From Tragulus kanchil (lineage: Eukaryota > Chordata > Mammalia > Artiodactyla > Tragulidae): DNA of 64,000 bases. The notes below the pieces were generated by a model. The model saw only the letters and a program-made list of their open reading frames with translations, had not been told where the DNA came from and did no database searches. Positions 22,713 to 33,844 of this stretch are shown piece by piece (positions within the stretch are counted from its first letter, which is position 1; every line of letters begins with the position of its first letter). The stretch covers positions 43,237,501-43,301,500 of the forward strand of contig JAIOJX010000002.1 in the NCBI GenBank assembly GCA_022376925.1, written 5' to 3'. The translations under genes were made by a program, and so were the position numbers.

Positions 22713-23890
22713 GAACACGTGGGACCTCATGAAACTTAAAAGCTTTTGTACAGCCAAAGAAATTACAAAAAAGCTGAACAGACACCCCACAGAGTGGGAG
22801 AAAATCATAGCAAATGAAACAACAGACAAAGAATTAATCTCCAAAATCTACAAGCAACTCAGACAACTCAGCACAGAAAAAACGAACAACCCAATCAAAA
22901 AATGGGAAAAAGATCTAAAGAGACGCCTCTCCAAAGAGGACATACAGATGGCCCAAAAGCACATGAAACAATGCTCAACCTCGCTTATTATTATAGAAAT
23001 GCAAATTAAAACCACAATGAGATACCACCTCACACCCGTCAGAATGGCCATCATCCACAAATTGACAGACAATAAATGCTGGAGAGGGTGCGGAGAAAAG
23101 GGAACCCTCTCGCATTGCTGGTGGGAATGTAAACTGATACAACCTCTATGGAAGACAGTATGGAGATTCCTTAAAAAACTAAAAATAGAAGCACCCTATG
23201 ACCCAGCAATCCCACTATTAGGCCTATATCCTGATGAAATCAAAAATGAAAGAGGCACCTGTATCCCAATGTTCATTGCAGCTCTCTATACAATAGCCAG
23301 AACATGGAAGCAACCTAGATGTCCATCGACGAATGAATGGATACAGAAGCCCTGGTACATATATACAATGGAATACTACTCAGCTGTTAAAAGAAATGCA
23401 GAAGACTCAGTCCTAATGAGGTGGCTGGCTCTAGAACCTATCATAAAAATTGAAGTAAGTCAAAAAGAGAAAGACAAGTACAGTATACTAACTCATATAT
23501 ATGGGATCTGGTAAGATGGTCATGATAACACACGCAGTGAACTCATGGAAAAACAGACAGAGAATAGACATAAGGACATTGCGGAGACCAAACAGTGGGA
23601 GGGAGGCATGGAGGGCGTAACATGGAAACCTATACTGTCATGTGTGGAAAAGATAGCTATTGTCATTGTGCTAAGGGAATAGGAGTGCTTACAATGGCAT
23701 GGGGGGATGGTCTGGAAGGGTGGGAGGCAGGGAACTGGGTGGGTGGGTGGGCACCAGGGATGTGCATATGAATGATCTGGGAACATACATGTCGGTGAAC
23801 AACAAAACTCTGTAAAATCTTTAAAATAAAGAATTAAAAATTTAAAAAAAAAAGCCAAAAAAAATTCAGTTATAAAATGAAAAAAAAAAA
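22513..23890 (+). mobile_element. Young 5'-truncated L1 inserted in ERV gag, 15-bp target-site duplication
   Basis: A 1.38-kb L1 comprising the C-terminal third of ORF2 (about 22513-23514, uninterrupted frame), then a 3' UTR and poly-A ending at 23890. The ORF2 part includes the Cys-rich motif [18 protein letters not shown] and the typical [20 protein letters not shown]. The flanks AAAATCATCTGTCCC (22498-22512) and AAAATCATGTGTCCC (23891-23905) are a target-site duplication with one mismatch; the host sequence resumes in ERV gag on both sides. A partial copy of the L1 start is at 21356-21552 because of duplication 8. The intact frame suggests a relatively recent insertion. The upstream open frame from 22387 is antisense ERV fused by chance. 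Confidence 0.93.
23737..23751 (+). other. G-quadruplex motif in L1 3' UTR
   Basis: GGGTGGGTGGGTGGG: four G3 runs with single-base loops, in a G-rich 3' UTR stretch. G-quadruplexes in L1 3' UTRs are a known feature of mammalian L1s. Confidence 0.85.
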
Positions 23891-24525
23891 AAAATCATGT
23901 GTCCCTTGTAAGAATCTAAATCCAGATTGATAAGCTTTTGGAGGGCCTCTTTTAGCCTTTCCAGAAAGGCAATGGGGTTCTTGCTGGGCTCCTGAGTTAT
24001 TACTTAAACCTGGGCACAGCACCACAACTAATAGGCTTTATTCCATTTCCATGGGTGGGCTTCCATTGGGTGAGTCTTACTGAAGCTTATCCTACCCAGT
24101 ACTGTTGCAGTCTGAAAGCTGGGTGTTCCTGGGTCAGCGTGCAGATCACCAGGCAGGTTAAGGAGTGTCAACCTCCTGAAGAATGAATCTCTGGGCAGGT
24201 TGAAGCAGGACAGTCTCCGGGGATCTCCAGGCTGGAGCTGGGCATCCCCAAGGTCTCAGCATGACTAGTGCTGGGTAGAATTAAAGGGTTGTATTCACAG
24301 AGCCAGGTATCATCGGGTTGGGGATTGTGTGTCCCCAGGGATTCCAGAAGAGGGATGTTGGATGGGCTTGACTATCACTATTTGTCTACCCTGGATGGGA
24401 ATAGATAACATGATGTAAAGCAATCTAAGCCTGTGCCCTGAGAATGAGAACCTGGCAAAATAACCACAAGCCTAATTCTCTTACCACCCTGAGGGAATGA
24501 ATTTCACAGATTTCCTCCCCTGTGT

Positions 24526-25226
24526 TTGTTTGTTCAGTCCCTCAATTGTATCAGACTCTTTGCAACCCCATAGACTGCAGCACGCCAGACTGTCCTGTCC
24601 TTCACCATCACACAGAGTTTGTTCAAACTCATCTCCATTGAGTCGGTGATACCATTCAATCATCTCATCTTCTGTCATCCACTTCTCCTCTTGCCTTTAG
24701 TCTTTCCCAGCATCAGGGTCTTTTCCAATGAGTCACAACAGATGGCCAAAGTATTAAAGCTTCAGTTTCAGCATCAGTCCTTCCAGTGACTATCCAGGGT
24801 TTAAGAATGATTAGTTTGATCTGCTTGCAGTCCTTTAGGATTTATTGGTATGATCTGCTTGTAGTCCAAGGGACTCTCATGAGTCATCTCCAACAGTACA
24901 GTTCAAAGGAATCAATTCTTCGGTGCCTAGCCTTTTTGATTGTCCAGCTCTCACATCCATACATGACTACTGGAAAAAGCATAGCTTTGACTATATGGAA
25001 CTTTGTAGGAAAAGTGATGTCTGTGCTTTTTAATATGCTGTCTAGGACTTTTCCCCATTTTTCTTACACCTTCTTCAAGAGGCTCTTTAGTTCCTCTTTG
25101 CTTTCTGCCACAAGGTTAGTGTCATTTGCGTATGTGAGGTTATTGATATTTCTCCTCACAATCTTGATTCCAACTTGTGCTTCATCCAGCCTGGCATTTT
25201 GCATGATGTACTCTGCATCAATATGA
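24526..25226 (-). mobile_element. BovB 3' half, minus strand
   Basis: Starts with the antisense 3' end TTGTTCAGTCCCTCAATTGT, and continues through antisense of the conserved C-terminal ORF to about 25226 (antisense of YAEYIM-type sequence). Several frame breaks. Confidence 0.88.
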
Positions 25227-26057
25227 AAAAAGCTAGTGGAGGTGATGAAATACCAACTGAGCTATTTCATATATTAAAAGATGATGCTATTAAAGTGATA
25301 CACTGAATATGGTAGCAAATTTGGAAAATTCAACAGTGGCTGCATGACTGGAAAAGATCAGTTTTCATTCCAATCCTAAAGAAGGGCAATGCCAAAGAAT
25401 GTTCAGACTACCCCACATTTGTACTCATTTCACATGCTAACGAAGTAATGCTCAAAATCTTCCAAGATAGGCTTCAACTATATGTGAACTGAGAAATTCC
25501 AGAGGTGCAGTCTGGTTTTACAAAAGGCAGAAGAACCAGAGATCAAATTGCCAACATCAATTGAAAAAAGCAAGAGAATTCCAGGAAAACAAAAAAAAGA
25601 AAAAACAACATATATTTCTACTTCATTGACTATGCTAAAGCCTTTGACTGTGTGGATCACAACAAACTGTGAAAAATTATTAAAGAGTTGGGCATACTAG
25701 ACTACGCTACCTACCCCCTGAGAAATCTGTATGCATGTCAGGAAGTGATAATTAGAATTGGACATGGAAGAACGGACTGGTTCCAAATTGGGAAAGGAGT
25801 ACATTAAGGCTGTATGTACTTATTTAACTTATATGCAAAGTACACCATGCAAAATGCTGGTCTGGTTGAAGCACAAGCTTGAATCAAGACTGCCAGGAGA
25901 CAGCCTTTGATATGCAGATGATGGTGCTTTTATGGCAGAAAGTGAAGAGGAAGCGAAGAGCCTCTTAATGAAATTAAAAGAGTAGAGTGACAAAGCTGGA
26001 TTAAAACTCAACATTCAAAAAACTAAGATCATGGCATCTGGTCCCATCACTTCATGG
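25227..26057 (+). mobile_element. BovB RT-core fragment, plus strand (copies to 27150 and at 28188-28252)
   Basis: Plus-strand BovB from the region before the RT core (ATTAAAAGATGATGC) through the FIDYAKAFD motif to KLNIQKTKIMASGP. It ends abruptly at about 26057, where antisense BovB begins. Its 3' part overlaps in content with the minus-strand element at 24526-25226, so these are two insertions or a rearranged pair. Confidence 0.85.
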
Positions 26058-27450
26058 AAAAACTCTGTTAGCCTTTGTCCTTCCTCATTTTGTAGCTCTT
26101 CATAGAACTGTTCAACATCAGCTTCTTTGGTATTAGTGGTTGGACTTGGATTACTGTAATACTGAATGGTTTGCTTTAGAAACACACTGAGATCACTCTG
26201 TAATTTTTGATATTGCACCCAAGTGCTGCATTTTGGACTTTTTTGTTGACTATGAGGGGCTACTCCATTTCTTCTAAGGGATTTTTGCCCAAAGTTGTAG
26301 ATATAATGGTCATCTGAATTTAATTTTCGCATTCCTCTTGTTTTAGTTCCACTGATTGTTCATATATTAAAAGATGATGCTATTAAAGTGATACACTGAA
26401 TATGGTAGCAAATTTGGAAAATTCAACAGTGGCTGCATGACTGGAAAAGATCAGTTTTCATTCCAATCCTAAAGAAGGGCAATGCCAAAGAATGTTCAGA
26501 CTACCCCACATTTGTACTCATTTCACATGCTAACGAAGTAATGCTCAAAATCTTCCAAGATAGGCTTCAACTATATGTGAACTGAGAAATTCCAGAGGTG
26601 CAGTCTGGTTTTACAAAAGGCAGAAGAACCAGAGATCAAATTGCCAACATCAATTGAAAAAAGCAAGAGAATTCCAGGAAAACAAAAAAAAGAAAAAACA
26701 ACATATATTTCTACTTCATTGACTATGCTAAAGCCTTTGACTGTGTGGATCACAACAAACTGTGAAAAATTATTAAAGAGTTGGGCATACTAGACTACGC
26801 TACCTACCCCCTGAGAAATCTGTATGCATGTCAGGAAGTGATAATTAGAATTGGACATGGAAGAACGGACTGGTTCCAAATTGGGAAAGGAGTACATTAA
26901 GGCTGTATGTACTTATTTAACTTATATGCAAAGTACACCATGCAAAATGCTGGTCTGGTTGAAGCACAAGCTTGAATCAAGACTGCCAGGAGACAGCCTT
27001 TGATATGCAGATGATGGTGCTTTTATGGCAGAAAGTGAAGAGGAAGCGAAGAGCCTCTTAATGAAATTAAAAGAGTAGAGTGACAAAGCTGGATTAAAAC
27101 TCAACATTCAAAAAACTAAGATCATGGCATCTGGTCCCATCACTTCATGGAAAAACTCTGTTAGCCTTTGTCCTTCCTCATTTTGTAGCTCTTCATAGAA
27201 CTGTTCAACATCAGCTTCTTTGGTATTAGTGGTTGGACTTGGATTACTGTAATACTGAATGGTTTGCTTTAGAAACACACTGAGATCACTCTGTAATTTT
27301 TGATATTGCACCCAAGTGCTGCATTTTGGACTTTTTTGTTGACTATGAGGGGCTACTCCATTTCTTCTAAGGGATTTTTGCCCAAAGTTGTAGATATAAT
27401 GGTCATCTGAATTTAATTTTCGCATTCCTCTTGTTTTAGTTCCACTGATT
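25266..27450 (+). repeat. Direct duplication 9 (25266-26357 / 26359-27450), offset 1093
   Basis: Immediately adjacent copies of BovB sequence in mixed orientation; the joint is CACTGATT-G-TTCATATATT. Its right part overlaps duplication 10, so 25993-26357 is present three times (also 27086-27450 and 28188-28552). Confidence 0.97.
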
Positions 27451-27740
27451 CCTAAAATGTTAATGTCTACTCTTGCCATCTACTGTTTACTGCTTCCAAT
27501 TTACCCTATTTCTTAGACCTAACATTCCATGTTCCTGTGTAATATTGTTCTTTGTGGCATTTACTTCCACCTCCAGACACATCCACATTTGGTCATTGTT
27601 TCTGCTTTGGCTTATACTCTTCATTCTTTCTGGAGCTATTTCACTGTTCTTCTCCAGTAGCATATTGTACACATACTGACCTGGGTGGCTCATCTTTCAG
27701 TGTCATATCTTTTTTCCTTTTTGTCCTGTATATGGGTTTC
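26058..27740 (-). mobile_element. BovB 5' endonuclease part, minus strand (as written interrupted by duplication 9; third copy 28253-28842)
   Basis: The minus-strand frame 27479-27108 reads MARVDINILGISGTKTRGM, then NSDDHYIYNFGQKSLRRNG and further to EEADVEQFYEEL-like sequence. This is the BovB endonuclease domain N-terminus. Immediately upstream on the minus strand is MTLKDEPPRSVCVQYATG, the usual BovB N-terminal lead. The true single copy is 27740-27150; 26058-26357 is the first piece and 28253-28842 the third copy. Confidence 0.85.
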
Positions 27741-29256
27741 TTAAGGAAAGAATTCTGAAGTTGTTTTCTCCCATAGTCCTCCATAATGTAGTTTAGGGTG
27801 TCTCCAATGGTAAACATTTGGTCATCATAGACCCATTCTAGGTAATAACAGAAATAATTGTAAAGGAGTGGATTGTTTATAATAGGTTGGAGTGAGCCAT
27901 GTTGCCTGTAGAGGGGATATGTCATATGGTTGTAGGAGTTGAGGCATAAAGTGGCTCAACGATCAGGGACTGGTATACTTAATAGAAAATGACAAGAGGC
28001 AACAGACCAGATGTTTGATACAGTATAGTGGGGATATGACCTAAGGGATATGTTTGCAGCTTCAGAATGGTGGTAAGTGTTTGGGTCCAAATGGCCCATA
28101 AGGTTAACTCCCAAAGCGGCACAAACATCATCCCTGGAAGTCCATTTGCTCTTGGGGAAAAAGGGATTTCTAGTAAAACATTTTTTCAAGCTGGATTAAA
28201 ACTCAACATTCAAAAAACTAAGATCATGGCATCTGGTCCCATCACTTCATGGAAAAACTCTGTTAGCCTTTGTCCTTCCTCATTTTGTAGCTCTTCATAG
28301 AACTGTTCAACATCAGCTTCTTTGGTATTAGTGGTTGGACTTGGATTACTGTAATACTGAATGGTTTGCTTTAGAAACACACTGAGATCACTCTGTAATT
28401 TTTGATATTGCACCCAAGTGCTGCATTTTGGACTTTTTTGTTGACTATGAGGGGCTACTCCATTTCTTCTAAGGGATTTTTGCCCAAAGTTGTAGATATA
28501 ATGGTCATCTGAATTTAATTTTCGCATTCCTCTTGTTTTAGTTCCACTGATTCCTAAAATGTTAATGTCTACTCTTGCCATCTACTGTTTACTGCTTCCA
28601 ATTTACCCTATTTCTTAGACCTAACATTCCATGTTCCTGTGTAATATTGTTCTTTGTGGCATTTACTTCCACCTCCAGACACATCCACATTTGGTCATTG
28701 TTTCTGCTTTGGCTTATACTCTTCATTCTTTCTGGAGCTATTTCACTGTTCTTCTCCAGTAGCATATTGTACACATACTGACCTGGGTGGCTCATCTTTC
28801 AGTGTCATATCTTTTTGCCTTTTTGTCCTGTATATGGGTTTCTTAAGGAAAGAATTCTGAAGTTGTTTTCTCCCATAGTCCTCCATAATGTAGTTTAGGG
28901 TGTCTCCAATGGTAAACATTTGGTCATCATAGACCCATTCTAGGTAATAACAGAAATAATTGTAAAGGAGTGGATTGTTTATAATAGGTTGGAGTGAGCC
29001 ATGTTGCCTGTAGAGGGGATATGTCATATGGTTGTAGGAGTTGAGGCATAAAGTGGCTCAACGATCAGGGACTGGTATACTTAATAGAAAATGACAAGAG
29101 GCAACAGACCAGATGTTTGATACAGTATAGTGGGGATATGACCTAAGGGATATGTTTGCAGCTTCAGAATGGTGGTAAGTGTTTGGGTCCAAATGGCCCA
29201 TAAGGTTAACTCCCAAAGCGGCACAAACATCATCCCTGGAAGTCCATTTGCTCTTG
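27086..29256 (+). repeat. Direct duplication 10 (27086-28154 / 28188-29256), offset 1102
   Basis: The 33-bp joint 28155-28187 is a shortened, error-rich version of the sequence following the second copy: it keeps AGGGA and GATTTCTAG in order but loses the bases between. One substitution is seen inside (TTTTTTCC versus TTTTTGCC near 27713/28815). Confidence 0.97.
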
Positions 29257-29640
29257 AAGGGACAGTACCAACAGGAAGATTTCTAGCGGGCGTTGTGTGC
29301 CTGCTGCCTGCCCTAGTGGGTCCACTGACAAGGCTGTTGTTGCACATGTCTAGGAAATGTGAAATGAGGTGGCCTGAATCTTTACAGGGATTGGGTACTA
29401 TATAGTATTTCTCCCCCCAAGGGCCAGCCATTTTCGGGCTAATCCAACAGGAAACTGCAGAGGCAACATTGTGAACCTGGATAGGGCTCATGAAAAGAGC
29501 ATACCTTTTGGAAATAGAAAGCTGAGGGCCCTCACAATACATTGTAGAGAGTGGCGTAAATTGAGAGAGGAACTGGAAGAAGGGAGAAGAAAGCACTGGG
29601 AAAAACATGCCAAGTAATGAACTTCATAGCCTTCCAGGAA
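27741..29640 (-). other. Unidentified minus-strand coding-like stretch (single copy about 1 kb, repeated by duplications 10 and 11)
   Basis: The minus-strand frame 29608-29081 is open for 175 codons (start MFFPVLSSPF), and a second frame 27925-27700 continues from MTYPLYRQHG to fuse with BovB. The longest frame has Cys, Trp and Pro distributed like a real protein (for example VSCWISPKMAGPWGEKYY) rather than low-complexity translation. It may be an old retroviral or other retroelement segment; I do not recognise it. It is repeated at 30741-30187 by duplication 11. No splice or promoter evidence links it to SLC26A7. Confidence 0.45.
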
Positions 29641-29695
29641 ACTGGCTTGGTTTTAATTTCATTATGAATTATCTTTTTTAGGTGTCATATTTTGT

Positions 29696-29699
<4 letters not shown>

Positions 29700-29738
<39 letters not shown>
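29700..29738 (+). repeat. (TA)n microsatellite (copy 30833-30871)
   Basis: About 19 TA units, the same length in both copies of duplication 11, though such tracts normally vary quickly. Confidence 0.9.
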
Positions 29739-29741
<3 letters not shown>

Positions 29742-29784
29742 ATTTATATATATGTATATGCACACACATGTTTATAATTTTGCA

Positions 29785-29895
29785 AAGTTGTGTCCAAGCC
29801 TTCTGACCCCATAGACTGTAGCTTGCCAGATTCCTCTGTTCATGGGATTTTTCTGGCAAGAATAGTGGAGTAGGGTTGCCAATTTTCTTCTCTGG
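29785..29895 (-). mobile_element. Bov-tA SINE fragment, minus strand (copy 30918-31028)
   Basis: GTTGTGTCCAAGCCTTCTGA, CCATAGACTGTAGCTTGCCAG and GGCAAGAATAGTGGAGTAGG are the antisense Bov-tA core. The head region is missing. Confidence 0.8.
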
Positions 29896-29899
29896 GGAA

Positions 29900-30828
29900 T
29901 TACATTATTTCATTTAAGTCTCATCACAACCCCACTGCATGAGGAATGCTTTCTACCTTAGATAAAGAGATTGAGATGGCAATGCTGGGATTTAAAGTGA
30001 GGTTTATTGGAGGCTACAGTCATCATACTATTATGAATCACTGCACACACTGCCTCACTTATTCTGTAAAACCAAGGGATTGCCTGTTTTTTTTTTGTTT
30101 GTTTTTTTCTGCTTGACTTGGCTCCCTTGCTCTATAAGGCTGCATGCCATCTGTTGAGATTTCTACATCATGTTACTGGCCCCTTTTCACAAAGTGTCAC
30201 TTATGATTGGGGGCAAAGTAAGGTCTTTAGGTAATGAGTTGGAATGTTTGCACAGTGCTGCAACTTGTTTCTTTAATCCAAAATTGCTGAACAGCTTCAG
30301 AATGGTGGTAAGTGTTTGGGTCCAAATGGCCCATAAGGTTAACTCCCAAAGCGGCACAAACATCATCCCTGGAAGTCCATTTGCTCTTGAAGGGACAGTA
30401 CCAACAGGAAGATTTCTAGCGGGCGTTGTGTGCCTGCTGCCTGCCCTAGTGGGTCCACTGACAAGGCTGTTGTTGCACATGTCTAGGAAATGTGAAATGA
30501 GGTGGCCTGAATCTTTACAGGGATTGGGTACTATATAGTATTTCTCCCCCCAAGGGCCAGCCATTTTCGGGCTAATCCAACAGGAAACTGCAGAGGCAAC
30601 ATTGTGAACCTGGATAGGGCTCATGAAAAGAGCATACCTTTTGGAAATAGAAAGCTGAGGGCCCTCACAATACATTGTAGAGAGTGGCGTAAATTGAGAG
30701 AGGAACTGGAAGAAGGGAGAAGAAAGCACTGGGAAAAACATGCCAAGTAATGAACTTCATAGCCTTCCAGGAAACTGGCTTGGTTTTAATTTCATTATGA
30801 ATTATCTTTTTTAGGTGTCATATTTTGT

Positions 30829-30874
<46 letters not shown>

Positions 30875-32019
30875 ATTTATATATATGTATATGCACACAC
30901 ATGTTTATAATTTTGCAAAGTTGTGTCCAAGCCTTCTGACCCCATAGACTGTAGCTTGCCAGATTCCTCTGTTCATGGGATTTTTCTGGCAAGAATAGTG
31001 GAGTAGGGTTGCCAATTTTCTTCTCTGGGGAATTACATTATTTCATTTAAGTCTCATCACAACCCCACTGCATGAGGAATGCTTTCTACCTTAGATAAAG
31101 AGATTGAGATGGCAATGCTGGGATTTAAAGTGAGGTTTATTGGAGGCTACAGTCATCATACTATTATGAATCACTGCACACACTGCCTCACTTATTCTGT
31201 AAAACCAAGGGATTGCCTGTTTTTTTTTTGTTTGTTTTTTTCTGCTTGACTTGGCTCCCTTGCTCTATAAGGCTGCATGCCATCTGTTGAGATTTCTACA
31301 TCATGTTACTGGCCCCTTTTCACAAAGTGTCACTTATGATTGGGGGCAAAGTAAGGTCTTTAGGTAATGAGTTGGAATGTTTGCACAGTGCTGCAACTTG
31401 TTTCTTTAATCCAAAATTGCTGAACGCTCTCTGTGGGAACTGGTATTTACCTGCCAATGTGGCATTCTCAGAAATGCTGTGCAAAGACAAGAACATCAGA
31501 ACTCTCGATAGAAAGTCAAGAAAATGATCCTGCATTTGTGTGAGGCCAGAACAATTCTTGGGCAATATCTTTGAACCATATCTAGTTATAGTAGACCAAA
31601 ATAGTATATTTAATTGTTTCATGGGACACAGCATGCTAAGCACAGTGAACAGAAAAATTAAACGTAGCCTAGAGTGTCTGGGATGGAACTATGTTGGATA
31701 TGGGATTTGAGCCAGACAAAGAAAGACGAGTGTGTACATAAGTAGACTGGAGGAACAAGCATTTTAGGTATTGAATCTCAGATTCAGCAAAGGGTCACAT
31801 TTTCCTTATGAGCCTATTGAGGTGTTTATACTTATCATCTCTTTTATATTCTTCTCAGACTCTAGAATATAGGCATTATTATCCCTGTTTTTATGTATGA
31901 TGCAATTTAGACTCCGAGTAATGTGCTTTATGTTGCAAAAGTGATAAATGAAGGAGCTGGATTCAAGTCAAGGATAGGTCCATAGAGTCAATGCAATGGT
32001 TTTTTTCAGCAGATTTGTC
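29900..32019. other. SLC26A7 intron, unique sequence in duplications 11-12
   Basis: No gene seen. The minus-strand 107-codon frame at 31643-31320 (repeated at 32731-32408) has no recognised homology and is probably chance. Confidence 0.55.
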
Positions 32020-33393
32020 TGGTTGTGAGAGTTGGACCATAAAGAAGGCTAAACCCTGAAGAACTGATGCCTTAGAACTGTGGGTGTTGGAGAAGACTTT
32101 TGAGAATTCCTTGGTCTGCAAGGAAATCAAACGAGCCAATCCTAAAGGAAATCAATCCTGAATATTCATTGGAAGGAAAGATGCTGAAGCTGAAGCTCCA
32201 ATACTTTGGCCGCCTGATGCAAACAGAAGACTCATTGGAAAAGACCTTGATGCTGTAAAAACTGAGGGCAAGAGGAGAAGGAGATGACAGAAGATGAGAT
32301 AGCTCCAATGGCTACTGCTGATGTTTTTTCTGTTGGACTTGGCTCCCTTGCTCTATAAGGCTGCATGCCATCTGTTGAGATTTCTACATCATGTTACTGG
32401 CCCCTTTTCACAAAGTGTCACTTATGATTGGGGGCAAAGTAAGGTCTTTAGGTAATGAGTTGGAATGTTTGCACAGTGCTGCAACTTGTTTCTTTAATCC
32501 AAAATTGCTGAACGCTCTCTGTGGGAACTGGTATTTACCTGCCAATGTGGCATTCTCAGAAATGCTGTGCAAAGACAAGAACATCAGAACTCTCGATAGA
32601 AAGTCAAGAAAATGATCCTGCATTTGTGTGAGGCCAGAACAATTCTTGGGCAATATCTTTGAACCATATCTAGTTATAGTAGACCAAAATAGTATATTTA
32701 ATTGTTTCATGGGACACAGCATGCTAAGCACAGTGAACAGAAAAATTAAACGTAGCCTAGAGTGTCTGGGATGGAACTATGTTGGATATGGGATTTGAGC
32801 CAGACAAAGAAAGACGAGTGTGTACATAAGTAGACTGGAGGAACAAGCATTTTAGGTATTGAATCTCAGATTCAGCAAAGGGTCACATTTTCCTTATGAG
32901 CCTATTGAGGTGTTTATACTTATCATCTCTTTTATATTCTTCTCAGACTCTAGAATATAGGCATTATTATCCCTGTTTTTATGTATGATGCAATTTAGAC
33001 TCCGAGTAATGTGCTTTATGTTGCAAAAGTGATAAATGAAGGAGCTGGATTCAAGTCAAGGATAGGTCCATAGAGTCAATGCAATGGTTTTTTTCAGCAG
33101 ATTTGTCTGGTTGTGAGAGTTGGACCATAAAGAAGGCTAAACCCTGAAGAACTGATGCCTTAGAACTGTGGGTGTTGGAGAAGACTTTTGAGAATTCCTT
33201 GGTCTGCAAGGAAATCAAACGAGCCAATCCTAAAGGAAATCAATCCTGAATATTCATTGGAAGGAAAGATGCTGAAGCTGAAGCTCCAATACTTTGGCCG
33301 CCTGATGCAAACAGAAGACTCATTGGAAAAGACCTTGATGCTGTAAAAAAAACTGAGGGCAAGAGGAGAAGGAGATGACAGAAGATGAGATAG
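31234..33393 (+). repeat. Direct duplication 12 (31234-32302 / 32322-33393), offset 1088-1091
   Basis: Copies of intron plus a BovB 3' fragment. The joint 32303-32322 is a corrupted version of the BovB continuation (TTGGATGGCATTACTGA). The second copy has three more A's in CTGTAAAA near 33345. Confidence 0.97.
32020..32302 (+). mobile_element. BovB 3' fragment, first copy, cut by the joint of duplication 12
   Basis: Plus-strand BovB from GAGAGTTGGACCATAAAGAAGG to AAGATGAGATAG, then broken. The complete 3' end is in the second copy at 33108-33536. Confidence 0.88.
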
Positions 33394-33536
33394 TTGGATG
33401 GCATTACTGAGTCAATGGACATGAGTTTGAGCAAGCTCCAGGGGGTGGTGAAGGACAGGGAATCCTGACATGCTGCAGTCCATGGGGGTCACAGAGAGTT
33501 GTACATGACTGAGTGACTGAACTGAACTGGACTGGA
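33108..33536 (+). mobile_element. BovB 3' end, plus strand, with candidate target-site duplication
   Basis: Continues through the 3' UTR to GACTGAGTGACTGAACTGAA. The bases CTGGATTCAAGTC(A/C)AGG occur at 33045-33061 and 33532-33548, a likely target-site duplication, although about 50 bp between the left copy and the recognisable BovB are unassigned. Confidence 0.82.
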
Positions 33537-33548
33537 TTCAAGTCCAGG

Positions 33549-33844
33549 CTGTGATATTTATCGCACTCCTGAGACATTCTCTATATAGGTATGCAGAAAG
33601 GTGGGAAAATATGTAGGCAAGGAAGGAACAGCAAGTTGATGGTGTGGCTGTATGTGTAAGAAATGTGTATATAACTCTGAGTTTCTGTTTATTCCATGGA
33701 GTGTCAGATAGAGTAGTGGGGATGCAGGGGAGAGTGCTTCTAATAGATACATTTTGATTTTACAACATGGATTCACCTTTGATGGTGGAATACAAAAGTG
33801 TTTATTCAGACTGATACTAAGAGAAGATTTTCTCCCCTTTTTAG
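33549..33844. other. Intron immediately before SLC26A7 exon 33845
   Basis: No repeat recognised; contains the acceptor tract. Confidence 0.7.

Larger units (their letters stand above)
20440..24460 (-). mobile_element. Gammaretrovirus-like ERV gag-pro remnant, minus strand, split by L1
   Basis: Antisense translation shows, from right to left, a Pro-rich gag region (24430-24130), a capsid-like segment (24000-23910), then after the L1 insertion the capsid C-terminal part (22500-22440), an Arg/Glu-rich stretch leading into a CCHC zinc-knuckle-like motif (around 22240-22200; C-x2-C and H kept, an in-frame stop present, the last Cys replaced), and protease-like sequence near 21700. Stops and frameshifts mean it is defective. 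LTRs and pol/env were not recognised. Duplication 8 repeats its left part at 20394-21552. Assignment to gammaretroviruses is from the order and character of these regions. Confidence 0.75.
29159..31425 (+). repeat. Direct duplication 11 (29159-30292 / 30292-31425), offset 1133
   Basis: Adjacent copies including the (TA)n tract and a Bov-tA fragment. They join at CTGAACAGCTTC. The left part overlaps duplication 10 and the right part overlaps duplication 12, giving three-copy segments on both sides. Confidence 0.97.

Noticed and set aside
22387..23514. A 375-codon gene
   Set aside because: It is a chance fusion of antisense ERV gag with the C-terminal part of L1 ORF2; no start context or independent protein.
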